Below are positions 58,046-64,000 of a DNA stretch of 64,000 nt, in pieces (the stretch's first letter is position 1; each line of letters begins with the position of its first letter). Below the pieces are notes generated by a model. That model did no database searches. It was not told the origin of the DNA and saw only the letters and a program-made list of their open reading frames with translations. Location of the stretch: assembly GCA_963718105.1 (NCBI GenBank), contig OY970352.1:2480001-2544000 (forward strand), given 5' to 3'. The DNA is from DASYKT01 sp963718105 (GTDB taxonomy: Bacteria; Acidobacteriota; Blastocatellia; Pyrinomonadales; Pyrinomonadaceae). Made by a program: the position numbers and the translations under genes.

Positions 58046-58963
58046 ATGAGCGAACAACTACCTACCCTCTCGATACAAAACGTCACCAAACGTTACGGTG
58101 ATTTCACGGCTGTCGACGACATCAGTTTTGATGTCCGCGCCGGGCGCATCTTCGGGTTTCTCGGCCCCAACGGCGCGGGAAAAACCACCACCATCCGGAT
58201 GATCGTGAATATCACCATGCCCGATGAGGGCAAGATCGAACTCTTCGGCCACCAGATGTCGTCGAAACTGCAGGACCGCATCGGGTACCTTCCCGAAGAA
58301 CGCGGGCTTTACAAAAAAATGCGCGTCAACGAACAGTTGCGCTATTTTTCCGCGCTCAAAAACGTTCCGCAGAAAAAAGCCGACGAACGGATCGACTACT
58401 GGCTTAACCGTTTCGAGCTGAGCTCCTGGAAAACGAAAAAGGCGTCCGACCTGTCAAAAGGAATGCAGCAAAAGATCCAATTCATCACCGCGGTTTTGCA
58501 CGAACCGGAAGTGATAATTTTAGACGAGCCTTTTTCCGGCCTTGACCCGATAAATGTCGAGCTGTTGATCGATATTGTCAGCGAGCTTAAAACTAAAGGA
58601 AAAACCATAATCTTTTCCACTCACCAGATGGAAACCGCTGAGCGTCTTTGCGACGACATCATTCTTATCAATAAATCTCACAAAGTTTTAGGCGGCACCC
58701 TGCGGCAGGTAAAAGAAAGCTATGGTAAAGACCGTGTCGCGCTGCGCTCGACGGCGGGCGACGATATTCTGCAAAATTCCGGCATGGTCGCAAAAGTTAC
58801 CCGGCATTCGGACGAGCGCGAATTGCTGCTGACCAAAGACGCGGATGCGCAAAAGCTGCTCAAACTTGTGATAGATTCCGGGGCGGACGTGACCAAGTTT
58901 GAAATAGCGGAACCCAGCCTGAATGATATTTTTATTGAAGCGGTAAACAGATCCGGTTATTAA
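58046..58963 (+). CDS. ABC transporter ATPase, NatA-type
   Basis: ATPase of an ABC-2 exporter. The 305-residue protein has Walker A GPNGAGKTTTIRM (about 38-50), signature LSKGMQQKIQF, Walker B VIILDEPFSGLDP and the switch His of STHQM. The C-terminal region after residue 220 is a DUF4162-type tail. It is 1 bp from the permease gene and followed by a CYTH gene, so these three form an operon. The exported substrate is not decidable; NatAB is a sodium exporter, but this family also exports drugs and lipids. Confidence 0.92.
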   Translation: MSEQLPTLSIQNVTKRYGDFTAVDDISFDVRAGRIFGFLGPNGAGKTTTIRMIVNITMPDEGKIELFGHQMSSKLQDRIGYLPEERGLYKKMRVNEQLRYFSALKNVPQKKADERIDYWLNRFELSSWKTKKASDLSKGMQQKIQFITAVLHEPEVIILDEPFSGLDPINVELLIDIVSELKTKGKTIIFSTHQMETAERLCDDIILINKSHKVLGGTLRQVKESYGKDRVALRSTAGDDILQNSGMVAKVTRHSDERELLLTKDADAQKLLKLVIDSGADVTKFEIAEPSLNDIFIEAVNRSGY

Positions 58964-58964
58964 T

Positions 58965-60320
58965 ATGCGTAAACTTTTAGCCGTCACCAAACGTGAATAT
59001 TTTAAGATAGTCTGGACGAAAACTTTTATTGTCTCGACGCTGCTGGCGCCGATTTTCATGGCGGCGATCAGCGTGCTGCCGATGCTGCTGATCACCATGC
59101 AGGGCGACGCGGTGCGCCTGGCGATCGTGGACCCTTCCGGACGGATCGCCCCCCGGCTGCGCCAGAATCTATCACCGGAGCAGCAGTTGGAAAATTTCCG
59201 CGAGGCCGTGAAAGATTCTTCCTACAAAGATATGGGCGCTTCGCAGGACGAGAAAATGAAGCAAAGCGCCAAGCAGATCGGCGGTAACTTCGTGCTGGAA
59301 GATGTGCCCTCGGATGGAAAAAGCGAAGAGCAGGTCCGTGCCGAACTTATCACAAGGGTCCAGGAAGACAAGCTGGATGCTTTTCTCATCGTGCCTGCCG
59401 AACCCGACCTGCCTGATGCGAAACTGGAACTTTTTTCGCGCAACCCCGGCGATATTATTACCAAAGAAGTGCTGTCAAAGGCGATCGACGACGCGGTCCG
59501 CTCAGACCGGTTTACAAAAGCGAACATAAACGAAGCACAGTTAAAAAAGATCGGTCAAAAAGTTAATTTAGAGACAACCAAGGTTAGCGATAAAGGTCTG
59601 GAAAAAGATCCGGGCTGGGGTTTCGGCATCGGTTTTGCGATCGGCATCCTGATCTATGTCACGCTCGCCATCTACGGCGCGGCCATCCTGCAGGCGATAA
59701 TCGAAGAAAAAGAAACCCGCATCGCCGAAGTATTATTTTCCTCGGCCAAGCCTTTCGAATTAATGATGGGAAAATTACTGGGTGTCGGGTTGGCGGGAAT
59801 GACCCAGGTGGCGATCTGGACATTTTCAGCGTTGATCCTGCTGACTTCCGGTGTGGTCCTTTCGCTCGCGGGTGGGGCGGATATTAACCTTCCTAACCTC
59901 TCCGTGGGATTTATCGTCTATTTTCTTATTTTTTTCCTGCTGGGATTTTTTATGTACGCGACCATCTATGCCGTGATCGGTTCGATGGTCACCACGCCGC
60001 AGGAAGGCCAACAGCTTGCTTTTCCACCCGTCCTGATTCTGATGACAGGTTTTTTCAGCATCTTTGCCGTGATCAGAGATCCGAACTCGGCCTTCTCTTT
60101 CTGGGTATCGGTGGCCCCGTTCACCGCGCCGATCGTTATGCCCGTTCGCATCGCGCTTGAAACGCCGCCGTTCTGGCAAATAGCTTTTTCTATCCTCTTA
60201 AATGTCGCGACGATCGTCGCGCTGGTTTGGATCGCGTCCAGGGTCTACCGCATCGGAATGCTGATGTACGGCAAACGCGCGACCATACCTGAGATGTGGC
60301 GGTGGGTTTGGCAGCGATAA
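58965..60320 (+). CDS. ABC-2 type permease, NatB-like
   Basis: The membrane subunit partnered with the upstream ATPase. The 451-residue protein has an N-terminal helix (about 18-46), a ~170-residue periplasmic domain with charged loops (QEDKLDAFLIVPAEPD), then six helices, with the conserved permease motif EEKETRIAEVLFSSAKPFEL just before helix 3. This is the NatB/ABC2_membrane_3 layout. Start codon is 1 bp after the ATPase stop. Confidence 0.92.
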   Translation: MRKLLAVTKREYFKIVWTKTFIVSTLLAPIFMAAISVLPMLLITMQGDAVRLAIVDPSGRIAPRLRQNLSPEQQLENFREAVKDSSYKDMGASQDEKMKQSAKQIGGNFVLEDVPSDGKSEEQVRAELITRVQEDKLDAFLIVPAEPDLPDAKLELFSRNPGDIITKEVLSKAIDDAVRSDRFTKANINEAQLKKIGQKVNLETTKVSDKGLEKDPGWGFGIGFAIGILIYVTLAIYGAAILQAIIEEKETRIAEVLFSSAKPFELMMGKLLGVGLAGMTQVAIWTFSALILLTSGVVLSLAGGADINLPNLSVGFIVYFLIFFLLGFFMYATIYAVIGSMVTTPQEGQQLAFPPVLILMTGFFSIFAVIRDPNSAFSFWVSVAPFTAPIVMPVRIALETPPFWQIAFSILLNVATIVALVWIASRVYRIGMLMYGKRATIPEMWRWVWQR

Positions 60321-60323
60321 ACG

Positions 60324-60875
60324 ATGGCGATCGAAACCGAAAAAAAATATCTCCTGACCGCCGGGAAATATTCCGGGCTTATATCGGCGCTGGAAAGCTC
60401 CGGAGCGGAGTTTGCCGGCGAAGACTTCGAAGAAAATATAATTTTCACCGGCGGAGCTTTATCGGACAAACAGGCGGTGCTTCGCCTGCGCCGGATCGAT
60501 CGGGGGATCGGTGAAAAAACATTGCTCACCTATAAAGAAAGACTTCCCTCTCAATCAGGCGTCAAGCATCAGATAGAACACGAAACTATGGTGGAAGACT
60601 TTGAGGCCGCCCTGCAAATATTCGAATCGCTGGGGTTTACCCGCTCGCTGATCTATGAAAAGAAACGCCGCACCTGGCGGTTTGACGATGTCGAGGTTGT
60701 CCTAGATAAATTGCCTTTTGGATTTTATATGGAAATTGAAGGCACCGTTGAAGCGATAGAAAAGACTGAAAAGCTGCTTGGAATCGAGAACCTTGAAGCT
60801 GTACATGAAACCTACCCTCAGTTGACCGCGAAGTTCGGTCGAAAGAATGGCGAGCTCGTCGAAGCAAGGTTCTGA
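60324..60875 (+). CDS. CYTH-domain protein (class IV adenylate cyclase-like)
   Basis: A 183-residue CYTH tunnel enzyme with N-terminal ExExK motif (E4, E6, K8 in IETEKKYLL) and conserved basic and acidic residues (RLRRIDRG, KRRTWRFDDVEVVLDKLPFG). CYTH members include CyaB-type cyclases and triphosphatases (ThTPase, PPPase). Product cannot be told. It follows the ABC pair by 3 bp, hence likely co-transcribed. Its neighbour coaE converges from the other strand. Confidence 0.85.
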   Translation: MAIETEKKYLLTAGKYSGLISALESSGAEFAGEDFEENIIFTGGALSDKQAVLRLRRIDRGIGEKTLLTYKERLPSQSGVKHQIEHETMVEDFEAALQIFESLGFTRSLIYEKKRRTWRFDDVEVVLDKLPFGFYMEIEGTVEAIEKTEKLLGIENLEAVHETYPQLTAKFGRKNGELVEARF

Positions 60876-60886
60876 ATAAATTGCCG

Positions 60887-61486
60887 CTATAAAGCCTTCA
60901 GTTTTTGAAGCAATTCTTCGGTTTGTAGGCGAGTAGGTTCAAAGCTTTCGGAAGTGTCGATCAGATGATCGGCGTATTTCTTTTTTTCTTCCTGCGGCAT
61001 TTGCGAAGCGATCCGCCGTTCGGCTTCCTCGCGGCTAAGAAAGTTTCGCTTTATCAACCGTTCGATCTGCACCTCGGGCCGGCACCAAACCACCACCAGT
61101 TTGTCGAATCTCTTGCTGCCGCCGGATTCGATCATCAAAGCCGCATCGATCACCGCGATACCGTCCGGATCTTCCGCTTCTTTTTCCCTTAACCATTTAT
61201 TTTGCTCTTCGATCACCAACGGATGAACGATCGAATTAAGCAATTGACGCTTTTCCTCGTCGGCAAAAACTATCGCGCCCATTTTCTTGCGGTCAAGCTC
61301 GCCATTTTCCTGAAAAACTTCCGCGCCAAATGCCTCGCGTATTTCAACCCACCCGCTGGTGCTGGGCTTTACTACGTCGCGGGCCACGTTATCCGCATCT
61401 AGCACATGACAACCCAGTTCCGCCAGTACCTGGCAGACAAAGGTCTTTCCTACCGCGATCGAACCTGTTAAGCCCACTTTTAGCAT
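60887..61486 (-). CDS. coaE: Dephospho-CoA kinase
   Basis: Last step of CoA synthesis: phosphorylates dephospho-CoA. The 199-residue protein opens with a P-loop, GLTGSIAVGKTF, and has DADNVARDVV and the CoA-site helix VVVWCRPEVQIERL. All expected blocks are in place. It directly abuts folD (stop and start adjacent), so the two are coupled. Confidence 0.95.
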   Translation of the reverse strand: MLKVGLTGSIAVGKTFVCQVLAELGCHVLDADNVARDVVKPSTSGWVEIREAFGAEVFQENGELDRKKMGAIVFADEEKRQLLNSIVHPLVIEEQNKWLREKEAEDPDGIAVIDAALMIESGGSKRFDKLVVVWCRPEVQIERLIKRNFLSREEAERRIASQMPQEEKKKYADHLIDTSESFEPTRLQTEELLQKLKAL

Positions 61487-62488
61487 TTATATCTTTCTTC
61501 TCCGTTTGGCGGCGGTCACCGTGTTTTTCATCAGCATGGCCACGGTCAGCAGCCCGACACCGCCGGGGACCGGCGTAAATTTACCGGCGATCTTTTTCGC
61601 CTCCGCGGGATTTACATCGCCCACCAAAGTGAATCCCCGTTTTGCGATCGCCGCCAGGCGCTTATCGATCTCGCCCGCGTCAAAAAGCGCTCGCGCGGCC
61701 GCTTCGTCTTCGACCTTGTTCATACCTACGTCAATCACCACCGCGCCCGGTTTGATATGTTCGCCGCGAATAAAACCCGCGCGCCCGATAGCCGCCACCA
61801 GAATATCGGCCTGGCGTGTCATTTCTGTTAAATTTTTTGTGCGGGAGTGGCAGATCGTAACTGTCGCGTCATTTTGCAGCAGCAGTTGGGCCATGGGTTT
61901 ACCCACGATGTTGCTGCGCCCGACGACCACGGCATGCGCGCCCGCGATCTCAATGTTGTTATGCCTTAAAAGTTCGATGATCCCGGCAGGCGTGCAGGGC
62001 GCCAGAACGCCTTGTCCTGAGACCAACCGGCCGACATTCATCGGGTGAAACCCGTCCACGTCTTTTTCCGGATCGATCGCCTCTAAAATTTCCTTTTCAT
62101 CCAGCCCTTTCGGCAGCGGCAGTTGCACCAGAATTCCGTCCACTTCATTGCGCCGGTTCAGCGTATCTATCAGCGAAAGAAGTTCGTCACTGGTTGCGTC
62201 CGCGGAAAGCGCGTGATGTTCAGAGATAAGCCCGAGTTCCTGCGATGTTTTGATCTTATTTCCCACATACACGGCGGACGCCGGGTCGTCGCCCGTTCGC
62301 ACGGCCGCTAAACACGGGCGGAAACCGTGAGCGGCCTCCAGACTCGCCACTTCGGCCGCGACATCGCGCTTGATCGCATCTGCCGTCTCCGCGCCGCTTA
62401 AAATCTCCGCGCTGTTTCCCCCGCTTGCTTCTACTGAATTCATATATTCGATTTTAGCTGAATTACCCTCATCTGTTAATTTGGCCAT
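61487..62488 (-). CDS. folD: Bifunctional methylenetetrahydrofolate dehydrogenase/cyclohydrolase FolD
   Basis: Interconverts methylene-, methenyl- and formyl-tetrahydrofolate. The 333-residue length includes a ~40-residue N-terminal extension with little conservation; an ATG at 62443 would shorten it. Active-site blocks are YVGNKIKTSQELGL (Tyr/Lys), QLPLPKGLDEKEILEAIDPE and VVGRSNIVGKPMAQLL. A duplicated 16-bp word (CCAAATTAACAGATGG) lies at the start. It abuts coaE downstream. Confidence 0.95.
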   Translation of the reverse strand: MAKLTDEGNSAKIEYMNSVEASGGNSAEILSGAETADAIKRDVAAEVASLEAAHGFRPCLAAVRTGDDPASAVYVGNKIKTSQELGLISEHHALSADATSDELLSLIDTLNRRNEVDGILVQLPLPKGLDEKEILEAIDPEKDVDGFHPMNVGRLVSGQGVLAPCTPAGIIELLRHNNIEIAGAHAVVVGRSNIVGKPMAQLLLQNDATVTICHSRTKNLTEMTRQADILVAAIGRAGFIRGEHIKPGAVVIDVGMNKVEDEAAARALFDAGEIDKRLAAIAKRGFTLVGDVNPAEAKKIAGKFTPVPGGVGLLTVAMLMKNTVTAAKRRRKI

Positions 62489-62553
62489 CTGTTAATTTGG
62501 CGCTTCCGAAAACTGAGCTAGAATGAAACCGGCTGCACAGGCCCTGATAATAT

Positions 62554-64000
62554 ATGACTTCTTTTCGTTTGATCTGTTTGCTGGCGATATTTGGCTTCTC
62601 TGCCCCGGGCATCTTTTCTCAGCTTCAGCCCGCCGATGCCGCGCAAAAGATCAAAAGAGATATTCAGAACAAGAATTACCCTGATGCTATCGCGACATTA
62701 GACCAGCTACAGAAAGAGCAGGGGAAATTATTCCGGCTTAATAACTATGATTATTTGTTGGCGCGCCTGTTAGACAAAACCGGAGATGAAGCAGGCGCCG
62801 CAGCCACCTACCAGGCGGCCGTTAAGAGAAATTCGGTACTGAGCGAATATTGCTTGTGGCACCTTTCCATGCTGATGCGGGCCGGCGGCAATATGATGCT
62901 GGAGCGGCTGTACCTAAAACAACTGCTCGCGGTTTCCGCCGACAGCTTGCTGCAGGACGCGGCGCAATTGCGGCTGGCGCAAAGTTATTTTGACAGCGGC
63001 GACCTTCCAGCTTCTATCACGGCCCTGAAAAAGGTCAAATTCTCATCAACCGGATCGTCCCTCTTACCGATCTCAGCGGATCCCATCTCCGGAAATTTAA
63101 CCGGAAACACCCCGCGCGTGCGCGAAGCGCTCGTTTTGCTCGGCCAGGCCTTTGCGCAGAACGGCCGGATAAGCGAGGCCCGCGAAGTTTTCGGCCGCCT
63201 CTGCGATCATCTTCCAAATCCCGCGATGCCGGACGATCTGGCTCTGGCGGCGGCGCACGCCTTGGATGAACTCGATAGCCGGCAAAATACGGCCGCAGTT
63301 TCCGAAAGCGAACACCTCAAACGTGCTTTGATCTATCACTTCAACCGCGATTTCGCGGCAGCGCGCTCTCATTACAATGCTGTGGTCGAACGTTTTCCGC
63401 AGAGCCAGAGCGTGCCCGATGCGATGTTTCAGATCGGCAGAGGCTTGGTACAGGAAGGACTTTTTGACGAGGCCATTCCCTGGTTCGAGCGGATACAGAT
63501 CGAGTTTCCCGATCACGCGATCTCCGCGGAAGCGTTGAACCAGGCGGCTTCGGCTTACGCGCGGACAAGAAAAACGAACGAAGCAGTTTCCCGTTATCAG
63601 AAATACATCGCGGTTTATCCGGAAAAGGAAAATTTCGAGCGCGCGTTTCTAAACATTATCGATACCTGGCGCGACGAAGCGGAATTTACCCGCGCCCTTG
63701 AGTGGACCGAAAAAACACAGGAGCGGTTTAGCGGCAAACCGGCCGGCGCGGTGGCGATCTTTTCGCGGGTGCGGATACACCTATCACAAAATGACTGGGG
63801 ACGGGCGCTGGCGGCGCTGGAAGAATTGCGCGAACAACCCGATCTTGGCGGGATCAGGATCCCGGGCGGCACCAACAAGGAAGAAGTAGCTTTTCTTCAC
63901 GCCTTCACTTTAGAATATTTGGGCCGCTTTAGTGAAGCGATAAATGAATACCTCGAGATACCTGAAGGGCGCGACGGGTATTATGGCTGGCAGGCGACCG
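62554..64000 (+). CDS. Lytic transglycosylase-type TPR protein, N-terminal part (runs off window)
   Basis: An open frame from the ATG at 62554 to the window end, at least 482 codons. A signal peptide (MTSFRLICLLAIFGF, then SAPGIFSQ) is followed by repeated TPR-like helices (NYPDAIATLDQLQKEQGKL, DLPASITALKKVKF, NEAVSRYQKYIAVYPEKENF). Its end reads EYLEIPEGRDGYYGWQAT, which in lytic transglycosylases precedes the catalytic SLT domain. The SLT domain itself would lie beyond the window, so the assignment is by layout and local similarity. It is divergent from folD. Confidence 0.8.
   Translation, partial: MTSFRLICLLAIFGFSAPGIFSQLQPADAAQKIKRDIQNKNYPDAIATLDQLQKEQGKLFRLNNYDYLLARLLDKTGDEAGAAATYQAAVKRNSVLSEYCLWHLSMLMRAGGNMMLERLYLKQLLAVSADSLLQDAAQLRLAQSYFDSGDLPASITALKKVKFSSTGSSLLPISADPISGNLTGNTPRVREALVLLGQAFAQNGRISEAREVFGRLCDHLPNPAMPDDLALAAAHALDELDSRQNTAAVSESEHLKRALIYHFNRDFAAARSHYNAVVERFPQSQSVPDAMFQIGRGLVQEGLFDEAIPWFERIQIEFPDHAISAEALNQAASAYARTRKTNEAVSRYQKYIAVYPEKENFERAFLNIIDTWRDEAEFTRALEWTEKTQERFSGKPAGAVAIFSRVRIHLSQNDWGRALAALEELREQPDLGGIRIPGGTNKEEVAFLHAFTLEYLGRFSEAINEYLEIPEGRDGYYGWQAT

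Overview
The window reads as a chromosomal segment of a diderm (Gram-negative-type) bacterium with mid-range GC and long, repeat-rich intergenic regions. The envelope genes (LptCA/LptB, MlaE/F/D, UppP, PgpA), RNase J together with RimO, several VWFA-domain proteins, a DUF2911 protein and solitary IS200-like REP transposase (RAYT) genes point to Acidobacteriota, probably Blastocatellia/Pyrinomonadales-like. The taxonomy is inferred from gene content only. No tRNA, rRNA, CRISPR array, prophage or large integrated element was seen.

Layout: 0.1-6.7 kb is a minus-strand envelope/recombination cluster, uppP-recJ-lptCA(giant)-lptB, with a different palindromic repeat at every gene junction. 6.9-9.6 kb holds an SDR oxidoreductase and RNase J, which appears to start at ATT. 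9.8-11.2 kb is a plus-strand unit: sigma70 promoter, yybP-ykoY (Mn2+) riboswitch, intrinsic terminator, a 60-residue repeat miniprotein overlapping the next start by one base, and TerC. 11.3-16.6 kb (minus) carries a NodB-fold deacetylase with a decayed C-terminal copy, a GNAT protein, an AT-richer PUA/EVE-like-GGDEF fusion, rsmA and ribD. 16.6-17.6 kb is a RAYT gene bracketed by its likely REP hairpins. 17.6-24.4 kb (minus) has ftsY, a GYF/B-box/Yip1-like membrane protein, an HD-GYP receptor and a Tat-exported plant-type polyphenol oxidase.

24.9-35.5 kb (plus) contains an ECF sigma / zinc anti-sigma / Spy-like set with an RpoE-like promoter, mlaE-mlaF-mlaD, two serine beta-lactamase-fold proteins, a small membrane protein and a DUF2911 protein. 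35.7-41.7 kb has uvrB, a HEAT-repeat membrane protein, purC, a Fis-like protein and a MOSC protein. 42.0-44.4 kb is groES-groEL under a perfect CIRCE operator with an intrinsic terminator. 44.4-45.5 kb is non-coding: many short hairpins, then a 6S-RNA-like structure and a 39-residue membrane miniprotein. 45.6-50.2 kb has a frameshifted VWFA protein, a GlsB/YeaQ-type protein and a YfbK-type VWFA lipoprotein. 51-64 kb has rimO, an S1/P1 nuclease, two unrecognised proteins (one with a hydrophobic N-half and HECTH), pgpA, corA, a DoxX-like protein, an ABC-2 exporter pair, a CYTH protein, coaE, folD and the N-terminal part of a lytic transglycosylase that runs off the window.

The most unusual feature is the non-coding architecture. 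At least six families of palindromic elements recur (REPIN-like, RAYT-associated, MITE-like with terminal inverted repeats, and GC-rich hairpin pairs). In addition there is a class of inverted repeats that share architecture but not sequence; these sit in junctions inside operons, and one AT-rich palindromic word lies in frame inside rsmA.
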